From Acidobacteriota bacterium (GTDB taxonomy: Bacteria > Acidobacteriota > Vicinamibacteria > Vicinamibacterales > UBA2999), in NCBI GenBank assembly GCA_947465645.1, contig CANIBQ010000098.1, positions 1 to 17,915 on the forward strand: DNA of 17,915 bases, written 5' to 3'. The notes under the pieces are model-generated. The model was not told the origin of the DNA and did no database searches. It was given only the letters and a program-made list of their open reading frames with translations. The position numbers and the translations under genes were made by a program. Below, piece after piece: positions 1 through 6,612 of this stretch. Within the stretch, counting starts at the first letter, position 1, and every line of letters starts with the position of its first letter.

Positions 1-2
1 CT

Positions 3-398
3 ATGGATGGCTGGCTCGGCGTACTGATCATGCTCGTGCTCGGCGTCGGGTTCGCCGCGGTCATGATCGGGCTGTCGGTGATGCTCGGGCCGAAGAATCC
101 CACGCCTGAAAAGCTGGCGCCCTACGAATGCGGGATGCCGGCGGTGGGCGATGCGCGCGAGCGCCACTCGGTGAAGTTCTACCTGGTGGCGATGATCTTC
201 CTGCTCTTCGACATCGAGATCGCGTTTCTCTATCCGTGGGCGGTGGCCCTGCGCGACCTCGGGTGGCCCGGGCTGTTCCAGATCGTCACCTTCTTCATGA
301 TCCTGTCGGTGGGATACCTGTACGTCTGGCGCAAGGGTGCGCTCGACTGGGCCCCGGCGGCGCGTGCGCGCCGCCAACATTCGCGGAAAGCTGCCTGA
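3..398 (+). CDS. nuoA: NADH-quinone oxidoreductase subunit A
   Basis: Small membrane subunit of complex I, in the region linking the quinone-site arm to the membrane arm. The frame encodes 131 residues with three hydrophobic segments, near residues 5-27, 60-80 and 88-108. The family hallmark PYECGMP is at about residues 40-46, and the conserved acidic segment [14 protein letters not shown] at about 66-79. The ATG at base 3 is the first visible start; only two bases precede it, so a slightly longer N-terminus outside the window cannot be excluded. The frame ends 7 bases before nuoB, the usual first-gene position in nuo operons. The basic tail (last ~15 residues) is not conserved in the family. 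Confidence 0.93.
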   Translation: MDGWLGVLIMLVLGVGFAAVMIGLSVMLGPKNPTPEKLAPYECGMPAVGDARERHSVKFYLVAMIFLLFDIEIAFLYPWAVALRDLGWPGLFQIVTFFMILSVGYLYVWRKGALDWAPAARARRQHSRKAA

Positions 399-405
399 GC
401 GGCGT

Positions 406-870
406 ATGGCTGACTACGATCCCGACCTGCCGATCCTGACCACCACCGTCGACAAGATGGTCCAGTGGGCGCGCAAGTCGGCGATCTGGCCGGTGCAGTT
501 CGGCCTGGCCTGCTGCGCGATCGAGATGATGGCGATGGCGGCGAGCCGCTACGACATCGCGCGGTTCGGCGCCGAGGTGTTCCGCGGCTCACCACGGCAG
601 TCCGACCTGATGATCGTCGCCGGGCGGCTGTCGCGGAAGATGGCGCCGGCGATGCGTCGCATCTACGACCAGATGCCGGAGCCGAAGTGGGTCATCTCGA
701 TGGGCGCGTGCGCCTCGGTCGGCGGCGTCTTCGACAACTACGCCATCGTCCAGGGCGTGGATCAGATCGTTCCGGTCGATGTGTTCGTTCCCGGGTGTCC
801 TCCGCGGCCGGAGTCGCTCATCTACGGCATCGTGCAGCTCCAGCAGAAGATCGCCAGACAAAAAGCATAG
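406..870 (+). CDS. nuoB: NADH-quinone oxidoreductase subunit B (N2 cluster)
   Basis: Peripheral-arm subunit that binds the terminal [4Fe-4S] cluster N2, which passes electrons to quinone. The protein is 154 residues. The expected N2 ligands are all visible: the tandem Cys36-Cys37 in [10 protein letters not shown], Cys102 in SMGACAS, and Cys131 in VPGCPPRPE. An upstream in-frame ATG exists at 337, but it lies inside nuoA and would add residues unlike the family. The ATG at 406, 7 bases after the nuoA stop, gives a normal NuoB N-terminus. There is no strong Shine-Dalgarno, so translation is probably coupled to nuoA. The N2 binding site is intact even though nuoI, the normal electron donor to N2, is missing from this operon. 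Confidence 0.97.
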   Translation: MADYDPDLPILTTTVDKMVQWARKSAIWPVQFGLACCAIEMMAMAASRYDIARFGAEVFRGSPRQSDLMIVAGRLSRKMAPAMRRIYDQMPEPKWVISMGACASVGGVFDNYAIVQGVDQIVPVDVFVPGCPPRPESLIYGIVQLQQKIARQKA

Positions 871-877
871 CCCGCAC

Positions 878-1423
878 ATGAACGCTGCTGCGATTATCGA
901 CGGTCTTAGGCCACTCGTGCCCGGCGCCTCCTACGAGGCGGGGGCCAGCATCGACTTTGCCACCATCTACGTTCCCGCCGATCGGCTCGTGGCCACCTGC
1001 CTGGTGCTGCTCGAGACGCCGTCGCTGCGGTTCAACGTGCTCACGGAAATCACCGCGGTTGACTACCTGCCGCGCCAGCCGCGATTCGAGGTCGTCTACC
1101 ACCTGCTGTCGATTCCGCATCGCCGGCGGCTGCGGCTGAAGGTACGCGTGCCGGTCGACGCAAATCTGCCGACGATGCAGGAGGTGTGGCCCGCTGCCGG
1201 GTGGCTCGAGCGCGAGGTGTACGACATGTTCGGGATCATTTTCGAAAACCATCCCGACCTGCGGCGCATCCTGATGCCGGACGACTGGGAAGGGCACCCG
1301 CAGCGCAAGGATTATCCCGTGCAGATCCGCAAGGCGGCGCAGACCTACGAGCCGCTCGAGATCAGCGAAGCCGAGTTCAAGGCCAACCTCGAACGCGACC
1401 GCGTGAAGCGGTCGAGCCATTAA
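878..1423 (+). CDS. nuoC: NADH-quinone oxidoreductase subunit C (30 kDa)
   Basis: Hydrophilic connecting subunit of complex I, paired with NuoD. It has 181 residues and is a separate protein, not a NuoCD fusion. The family signature is near the C-terminus: WLEREVYDMFGI, followed by NHPDLRRIL and GHPQRKDYP. The ATG at 878 lies 7 bases after the nuoB stop. A longer frame from 779 would overlap nuoB and add low-complexity residues, so it was not used. The gene is followed by nuoD after 4 bases. Confidence 0.95.
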   Translation: MNAAAIIDGLRPLVPGASYEAGASIDFATIYVPADRLVATCLVLLETPSLRFNVLTEITAVDYLPRQPRFEVVYHLLSIPHRRRLRLKVRVPVDANLPTMQEVWPAAGWLEREVYDMFGIIFENHPDLRRILMPDDWEGHPQRKDYPVQIRKAAQTYEPLEISEAEFKANLERDRVKRSSH

Positions 1424-1427
1424 CGGC

Positions 1428-2609
1428 ATGGCAGAGCTCCGCACCGAAACGATGACCGTGAACATGGGGCCGCAGCACCCCAGTACTCACGGGGTACTGC
1501 GTTTGGTGCTCGAGCTCGACGGCGAGATCATCAGGTCGGCGCGGACGACCGTCGGCTATCTCCATACCGGCATCGAGAAGACCGCCGAGCAGAAGAAGTG
1601 GCAGCAGGTGATCCCGCTGGTGGAGCGGATGGATTACCTCGGTGCGCAGTCGAACAGCCTGTCGTTTGCGCTGAGCGTGGAAACGCTGCTCGGTCTCGAG
1701 ATGCCGCAGCGCGTCAAGGACATCCGGGTGCTCCTCGCCGAGCTGCAGCGCATCGCCAGTCACCTGGTGTGGCTCGGCACGCACGCGATGGAGATCGGCG
1801 CGGTGTCGATGCTCTTCTACGCGCTGCGCGAACGCGAGCTGCTCATGAACATCAACGAGCTGATCGCGGGGTTCCGTTTCTTCCCCAGCTACATCCGCGT
1901 CGGCGGGCTGCGGGAGGACCTGGCGCGCGGGTTCCACGAAGCCGTCACCGCGTTCCTCGACCGCTTTCCGACCAAGCTCGACGAGTACGAGGGGCTGCTG
2001 ACCAAGAACGACATGTTCCTGAGGCGCACCGAAGGCGTCGGCGTGCTGTCACAGGCCGACGCGCTGGCCTGGGGGCTGCTCGGTCCGATCGCGCGGGCGT
2101 CGGGATCCGACTACGACGTCCGGAAGTACTTCCCGTATCTGAGCTACGACAGCTACGACTTCAACGTCCCGACCGCGACCGAGGGCGACGTCTACGCGCG
2201 CTACCGCGTGCGGATCCAGGAAATGCGCGAGAGCGTGAAGATCTGCCGGCAGGCGATCGCGCGCATCACGCCGACCGGCGTCTGGGCGGTGGACGACCCG
2301 CGCGTGGTGCCGCCGCCGAAGGACAAGGTCTACGCGGAGATGGAGGCGCTCATCCAGCACTTCCTGATCTACTCGCAGGGATTCACGGTGCCGGCCGGCG
2401 ACGCGTACGTGCCCGTCGAGGGTCCGCGTGGCGAGCACGGCATCTACGCGGTGTCGGACGGCAGCAATCGTCCATGGCGGATCAAGATGCGCGCGCCGTC
2501 CTTCTTCGCCATTCAGGCGCTGCCGAGGCTGATCGAGGGTGGGATGATCGCCGATGTGATCGCGGTGATCGGGTCCAATGACGTCGTGATGGGAGACTGC
2601 GACCGGTGA
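1428..2609 (+). CDS. nuoD: NADH-quinone oxidoreductase subunit D (49 kDa)
   Basis: Subunit that forms much of the quinone-binding pocket and is homologous to the large subunit of NiFe hydrogenases. The 393 residues are within the usual length for stand-alone NuoD. Visible landmarks are MGPQHPSTHGVLRLVLELDGE near the N-terminus (His and Thr of the quinone-site loop), GYLHTGIEK, ERMDYLGAQSN, and the closing VMGDCDR (usually VMGEVDR). The TGA stop overlaps the GTG start of nuoE (GTGA), so translation of the two is coupled. Confidence 0.97.
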   Translation: MAELRTETMTVNMGPQHPSTHGVLRLVLELDGEIIRSARTTVGYLHTGIEKTAEQKKWQQVIPLVERMDYLGAQSNSLSFALSVETLLGLEMPQRVKDIRVLLAELQRIASHLVWLGTHAMEIGAVSMLFYALRERELLMNINELIAGFRFFPSYIRVGGLREDLARGFHEAVTAFLDRFPTKLDEYEGLLTKNDMFLRRTEGVGVLSQADALAWGLLGPIARASGSDYDVRKYFPYLSYDSYDFNVPTATEGDVYARYRVRIQEMRESVKICRQAIARITPTGVWAVDDPRVVPPPKDKVYAEMEALIQHFLIYSQGFTVPAGDAYVPVEGPRGEHGIYAVSDGSNRPWRIKMRAPSFFAIQALPRLIEGGMIADVIAVIGSNDVVMGDCDR

Positions 2610-3217
2610 GCTTTCATCCACGGATGGAGTACTCGCCGGCGAAGTTCCACAAGTCGGAACGCGAGCTGGCGGTGCCGGGCGGCGACTTCAAGTACACGCC
2701 GGAGAATCAGGCCAGGTTCGACGAGAACGTCACCCACTATCCGCCCGACCAGCGGAAGTCGGCGATTCTCTACGCGCTCTACCTCGCCCAGGGCCAGGAG
2801 GGATACCTGACCGCGGCGGCCATGCACCACGTGGCCCAGCAGATCGGGTGCACCGCGGCCGAAGTCGAGGACGTCGTGACGTACTACACGATGTTCTACA
2901 CCCGGCCGGTCGGCACGTACGTCGTCAATGTGTGCCGTACGCTGTCGTGCGCGCTGCGGGGCGCCGAGCGGGTCACTGAGGAGCTGATCGCGGCGCTCGG
3001 AATCAAGCCTGGCGAGACCGATCCGACCGGCACGTTCACCCTCGTGGAAGTCGAGTGTCTCGGCGCCTGCGACCGCGCGCCGGTGGTGATGGTGAATGAC
3101 GAGTGGCACGAGCGGCTGGCGCCGGAGCAGTCGGCGCAGTTGATCGCGGACATCCGCGCGAAAGGCGTCGCGGCGTTCACCGGTTGTCACCTTCGCAAGG
3201 AGAGCAATGAGAGGTAG
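2606..3217 (+). CDS. nuoE: NADH-quinone oxidoreductase subunit E (24 kDa, N1a)
   Basis: Thioredoxin-like [2Fe-2S] subunit of the NADH-oxidising module, partner of NuoF. The four N1a ligands are visible as Cys110-x4-Cys115 and Cys151-x3-Cys155 (203-residue form). The chosen start is a GTG that overlaps the nuoD stop. An ATG at 2624 would give a protein six residues shorter and is a reasonable alternative. The N-terminus before the helical domain is somewhat longer than in E. coli NuoE. After its stop comes an inverted-repeat element and then nuoF, so this junction is looser than most others in the operon. Confidence 0.94.
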   Translation: MSFHPRMEYSPAKFHKSERELAVPGGDFKYTPENQARFDENVTHYPPDQRKSAILYALYLAQGQEGYLTAAAMHHVAQQIGCTAAEVEDVVTYYTMFYTRPVGTYVVNVCRTLSCALRGAERVTEELIAALGIKPGETDPTGTFTLVEVECLGACDRAPVVMVNDEWHERLAPEQSAQLIADIRAKGVAAFTGCHLRKESNER

Positions 3218-3297
3218 TTGTCAGTGGCCAGTTGTCAGAGGGCGTCGAGCTGGCTCGATGCGTTCCGACAACCGACAACTGACAACTGACAACTGAC
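3216..3297. repeat. Nested inverted-repeat element between nuoE and nuoF
   Basis: The nuoE-nuoF gap is made almost entirely of repeats. AGTTGTCAG occurs at 3216-3224 and 3230-3238. Its reverse complement CTGACAACT occurs at 3279-3287 and 3286-3294, within a 7-bp tandem repeat (CAACTGA, three copies). Between the arms is a second palindrome, TCGAGC-tg-GCTCGA, at 3245-3258. The RNA could fold into a long stem with an inner hairpin just before the nuoF ATG. Short dispersed repeats of this kind (often mis-translated as QLSVVSCQLSVVS) occur in many bacterial genomes; that comparison is from memory and was not searched. Confidence 0.8.
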
Positions 3298-3298
3298 C

Positions 3299-4612
3299 AT
3301 GGCGTATCAGCCCGTCCTCACGCAGTTCGTCAACGAGCCCGGCTCGTACACCCTCGATTTCTACCTCCAGCGCCAGCGCGGGTATGAAGGACTGCGTAAG
3401 GCCCTGGCGCAGAAGCCCGGCGACATCATCGAGCAGGTCAAGGCGTCGGGGCTGCGCGGCCGCGGCGGCGCCGGCTTTCCGACCGGGCTGAAGTGGCAGT
3501 TCGTCCTCAAGGACACGCCGAAGCCGAAGTACATCTGTTGCAACGCCGACGAGAGCGAGCCGGGCACGTTCAAGGATCACGTGCTGATGGAGCGCAACCC
3601 GCACCTGCTGATCGAGGGATGCGCCATCTCGTGCTACGCGATCGGCGCGAAGGTCGCCTACATCTACATCCGCGGCGAGTTCTTTCACGTGCAGCAGATC
3701 CTCGAGGCCGAGATCGCCAAGGCCTACGAGGCCGGGTATCTCGGCAAGAACATCTTTGGCAGCGGCTTCGACTGCGACGTGTACGTCCACCGCGGCGCCG
3801 GGGCCTACGAGGCCGGCGAGGAAACCGCGCTGATCGAATCGCTCGAGGGCAAGCGGGCGCAGCCGCGGATCAAGCCGCCGTTTCCCGCGGTGGCCGGTCT
3901 GTACCAGTGCCCGACCGCGGTCAACAACGTCGAGACGCTCTGCAACGTCCCGCTCATCGTGATGAACGGGCCGGAGTGGTTCTCGGCGCTCGGCCCCGAG
4001 AAGAACGGCGGCCCGAAGCTGTACTGCATCAGCGGCCACGTGAAGAAGCCGGGCGTCTACGAGGCCGCGATGGACACGACCCTTCGCGAGCTGGTCTACG
4101 ACGAGCGCTTCGCCGGCGGCATGATGGACGAACGCCCGATGAAGGCGATCATCCCCGGCGGGTCGTCGGTGCCGCTGCTGCTGCCCGATCAACTCGACAT
4201 TCCGGCGAGCTTCGACGGTGTGCAGAAGGCAGGGTCGCTGCTCGGATCGGCCGGACTGATCGTCTTCAACGACTCGGTGTGCGCCGTCTGGCTGGCGATG
4301 AACCTGCTGCACTTCTATCGTCACGAATCGTGCGGCAAGTGCACGCCGTGCCGCGAGGGCACCGACTGGCTGCACAAGCTCCTCCAGCGCATCGAACGCG
4401 GTGAAGGGCAGCCCAAGGACCTCGACCTGCTCTTCGGCGTCTCGAACAACATCGTCGGCAAGACCCTTTGCGCTTTCGGCGACGCGGCGGCGACGCCCGT
4501 GCTGTCGACGATGAAGCTGTTCCGCGACGAGTACGAAGCGCACGTGCGAACCGGAGCGTGCACGCTGCCGGCGCCGTGGCGCGCCCAACACGCCATGGCG
4601 GGAGCGCACTAA
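3299..4612 (+). CDS. nuoF: NADH-quinone oxidoreductase subunit F (51 kDa, FMN, N3)
   Basis: Catalytic NADH-oxidising subunit, carrying FMN and the [4Fe-4S] cluster N3. The 437 residues show the nucleotide/FMN-binding glycine-rich loop RGRGGAGFPTG (residues 53-63) and ADESEPGTFKD (83-93). The N3 ligands are Cys345, Cys348 and Cys351 in ESCGKCTPCREG, with Cys391 in LCAFGDAA. The ATG at 3299 follows the inverted-repeat element and has no Shine-Dalgarno in front of it. The active-site set looks complete. The normal electron acceptor, NuoG, is not encoded next to it as it usually is. A TAATG overlap at the stop opens a short frame in the downstream spacer. Confidence 0.97.
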   Translation: MAYQPVLTQFVNEPGSYTLDFYLQRQRGYEGLRKALAQKPGDIIEQVKASGLRGRGGAGFPTGLKWQFVLKDTPKPKYICCNADESEPGTFKDHVLMERNPHLLIEGCAISCYAIGAKVAYIYIRGEFFHVQQILEAEIAKAYEAGYLGKNIFGSGFDCDVYVHRGAGAYEAGEETALIESLEGKRAQPRIKPPFPAVAGLYQCPTAVNNVETLCNVPLIVMNGPEWFSALGPEKNGGPKLYCISGHVKKPGVYEAAMDTTLRELVYDERFAGGMMDERPMKAIIPGGSSVPLLLPDQLDIPASFDGVQKAGSLLGSAGLIVFNDSVCAVWLAMNLLHFYRHESCGKCTPCREGTDWLHKLLQRIERGEGQPKDLDLLFGVSNNIVGKTLCAFGDAAATPVLSTMKLFRDEYEAHVRTGACTLPAPWRAQHAMAGAH

Positions 4613-4758
4613 TGGTACGCCGCTCGCAAATTCGACCGGCCGCTCCGCTCCACCCCACCGCGCGCTGCGCGGCGGGGACCCCGGCGTTGTCGGGGCCGGA
4701 CAATCGCGCTCGGAGGCTGGTTGTGAGTAGTACTCCATCAGTCCGGACGGCCCGTTAG
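4612..4758 (+). other. 48-codon spacer frame between nuoF and nuoH
   Basis: An open frame starts at an ATG overlapping the nuoF stop (TAATG) and ends in a TAG immediately before the nuoH ATG (TAGATG). The 48 residues are rich in Ala, Arg, Pro and Ser, with no recognisable domain and no likeness to NuoG. Most of the DNA is a palindromic element. It may be a chance frame, or a translated linker that keeps ribosomes moving from nuoF to nuoH, which has no Shine-Dalgarno. I do not claim it as a functional protein. Confidence 0.2.
4626..4707. repeat. Folded palindromic element at the expected nuoG position
   Basis: Imperfect terminal inverted repeats, GCAAATTCGACCGGCC (4626-4641) and GGCCGGACAATCGC (4694-4707), enclose two hairpins. 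The first is at 4653-4677: a CCGCGC/GCGCGG stem with a GCT loop, extended by CCCC/GGGG across one mismatch. The second is at 4679-4695: a CCCCG/CGGGG stem. A further 11-bp palindrome, GAGTAGTACTC, lies just downstream, near 4725-4735. The layout resembles a REP or MITE-like unit. No transposase is present, and whether it is repeated elsewhere in the genome cannot be seen here. Confidence 0.6.
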
Positions 4759-5787
4759 ATGGATCTCAGGTTTGCCGTCCAGCTCGGGATCATCGGCCTG
4801 ACGTTCTTCATGCTGATCAACGCGTCGGCCATCCTGGTGCTGGCCGAGCGGAAGATCATGGGATTCATGCAGCAGCGATACGGCCCGTACCTGGTCGGGC
4901 CGCACGGCATGCTGCAGCCGCTCGCGGACATCGTGAAGCTCCTCTTCAAGGAGGAGCTGCGTCCGAAGGCGGCTGACAAGTGGCTCTTCAACCTCGCGCC
5001 GATCCTGTCGGTCGCGGCGGCATTCACCGCGTTTGCCACGGTGCCATGGGGCGCCGAGACCACCTTCTTCGGCCTGCTCGACGATCCGGTCAAGCTCGGC
5101 GTCGCCGACATGAACGTCGGCGTGCTGGTGATCTTCGCCGTCACGTCGATGGGCGTCTACGGGATCGTCCTGGCGGGATGGGCCTCCAACAGCAAATACT
5201 CGCTGCTCGGCGGGTTGCGCGCCTCGGCGCAGATGATCAGCTACGAGCTGTCCTACGCGACCGCGCTGGCGGCGGTGATTCTGCTGGCCGGGTCGCTCTC
5301 GGTGCGCGAAGTCGTGGACGCGCAGTCGGGATACTGGTTTGGCTTCATCCCGCGCTGGTACGTCTTCCTGCAGCCGGTCGGATTCATCATCTACGTGATT
5401 GCCGGCGTCGCCGAGACCAACCGCGCGCCGTTTGACTTTCCCGAGGCGGAGCAGGAGTTGGTGGCCGGCTACAACACCGAGTACAGCGCCGTCCGCTTCG
5501 CGCTCTTCCCGCAGGCCGAGTACATCAACATGGCGACGATGTCGGCGGTCGCCACGGATCTGTACCTGGGGGGGTGGCACGGGCCGTTCCTCGAGCAGTA
5601 CGGACTCGGCTGGCTGTGGTTTCTCGTCAAGGTGGGGCTCATCCTCTTTACCTATATCTGGGTTCGCTGGACGGTGCCTCGCTATCGCTACGATCAGTTG
5701 ATGGCGTTCGGCTGGAAGTGGCTGTTTCCGGCGGCGGTCATCAACCTGATCGTCACCGCTGCCCTGGTGCTGTATCTCAATGCCTGA
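4759..5787 (+). CDS. nuoH: NADH-quinone oxidoreductase subunit H (ND1-like)
   Basis: Membrane subunit that closes the quinone chamber and joins the peripheral arm to the membrane arm. The 342 residues contain about eight hydrophobic helices. Family motifs are AERKIMGFMQQRYGP (about residues 29-43), GWASNSKYSLLGGLR, SAQMISYE, ETNRAPFDFPEAEQELVAGYNTEYS (the conserved acidic quinone-site loop), and RWTVPRYRYDQLM near the end. The ATG directly follows a TAG stop with no clear Shine-Dalgarno. The 3' end overlaps nuoJ by 8 bases. In most bacteria nuoI sits here; there is no room for it in this operon. Confidence 0.97.
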   Translation: MDLRFAVQLGIIGLTFFMLINASAILVLAERKIMGFMQQRYGPYLVGPHGMLQPLADIVKLLFKEELRPKAADKWLFNLAPILSVAAAFTAFATVPWGAETTFFGLLDDPVKLGVADMNVGVLVIFAVTSMGVYGIVLAGWASNSKYSLLGGLRASAQMISYELSYATALAAVILLAGSLSVREVVDAQSGYWFGFIPRWYVFLQPVGFIIYVIAGVAETNRAPFDFPEAEQELVAGYNTEYSAVRFALFPQAEYINMATMSAVATDLYLGGWHGPFLEQYGLGWLWFLVKVGLILFTYIWVRWTVPRYRYDQLMAFGWKWLFPAAVINLIVTAALVLYLNA

Positions 5788-6313
5788 CACGCTGATCTTC
5801 TACGCGCTGTCGGGGCTGGCGATTGTCGCGTCGGCGCTGGTCATCGGCCAGCGCAACCCGATGTACAGCGTCATGCTGCTCATCGCCTCCTTCGGCGCGC
5901 TGGCGGGCCTCTACATCCAGCTCGACGCGCCGTTCGTCGCGGTGGCGCAGATCATCATCTACGCCGGCGCCATCATGGTGCTGTTCCTGTTCGTCGTCAT
6001 GCTGCTGAACGCGCCGCAGGAAGACGCGGCGGAGTGGGATCGCGCGCATCCGCTGCGGCAGTCTGGCGTCGGGCGCTTCGGCGCGATGCTGGCGCTCCTG
6101 CTCGTCGTGCAGCTTGGCTGGGCGCTGCTGCGTGCCAACGACGTCGGCGATCCGGTGGCGGCGCGGGGCGATGCGGCGACGGTGAGCTCGGTGCGCGAAG
6201 TCGGGCGCGTGCTCTTCACCGATTACATGTTCGCGTTCGAAGCCACCTCCATCCTGATCCTGGTGGCGATGGTCGGCGCCGTGGTGCTGGCGCGGCAGGA
6301 GCGAGGGCAGTGA
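5780..6313 (+). CDS. nuoJ: NADH-quinone oxidoreductase subunit J (ND6-like)
   Basis: Membrane-arm subunit next to NuoK and NuoA. The 177 residues contain five hydrophobic segments. The conserved third helix, IIIYAGAIMVLFLFVVMLLN, is the one that carries the functional pi-bulge in known structures. The N-terminal RNPMYSVMLLI and the C-terminal FAFEATSILILVAMVGAVVLA also match the family. The ATG lies inside the end of nuoH, and the TGA overlaps the nuoK GTG start. Both junctions point to translational coupling. Confidence 0.95.
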   Translation: MPDTLIFYALSGLAIVASALVIGQRNPMYSVMLLIASFGALAGLYIQLDAPFVAVAQIIIYAGAIMVLFLFVVMLLNAPQEDAAEWDRAHPLRQSGVGRFGAMLALLLVVQLGWALLRANDVGDPVAARGDAATVSSVREVGRVLFTDYMFAFEATSILILVAMVGAVVLARQERGQ

Positions 6314-6612
6314 TCCCGCTCGAGCACTACCTCATCGTCTCCGCGATTCTCTTTTCCATCGGCACGGCGGGCGTCTTCCTGCGGAAGAACCTGATCACGA
6401 TCCTGCTGTCGATCGAGATCATGCTCAACGCCGTCAACCTGACGTTCGTGGCGTTCGGCCGGTCGCACGCCGCCGTGGACGGCCAGATCATCACCTTCTT
6501 CGTGATGACCGTCGCGGCCGCCGAGGCGGCCGTCGGCCTCGCGATCATCATCGCGTTGTACCGTCATCGCGAGTCGCTCAACCCGGATGCCTTTACGTCG
6601 TTGAAGTGGTGA
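6310..6612 (+). CDS. nuoK: NADH-quinone oxidoreductase subunit K (ND4L-like)
   Basis: Small three-helix membrane subunit that takes part in proton transfer. The start is a GTG overlapping the nuoJ stop (GTGA), giving 100 residues, the standard NuoK length. The two essential membrane glutamates are at Glu36 (LLSIEIMLNAVNL) and Glu72 (VAAAEAAVGLAI), the same numbering as in E. coli. A longer frame from 6034 lies inside nuoJ and was rejected. The stop overlaps the preferred nuoL start (TGATG). Confidence 0.95.
   Translation: MIPLEHYLIVSAILFSIGTAGVFLRKNLITILLSIEIMLNAVNLTFVAFGRSHAAVDGQIITFFVMTVAAAEAAVGLAIIIALYRHRESLNPDAFTSLKW

Noticed and set aside
3221..4738. A 505-codon minus-strand frame over nuoF
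   Set aside because: It is the complement of nuoF, and part of it translates the repeat element (LSVVSCRLS). No recognisable domain.
4612..4758. nuoG pseudogene remnant
   Set aside because: The 48-residue translation has no Cys-rich Fe-S motif or molybdopterin-type sequence typical of NuoG, and the DNA is mostly a palindromic element. Loss of nuoG is supported by absence, not by a visible remnant.
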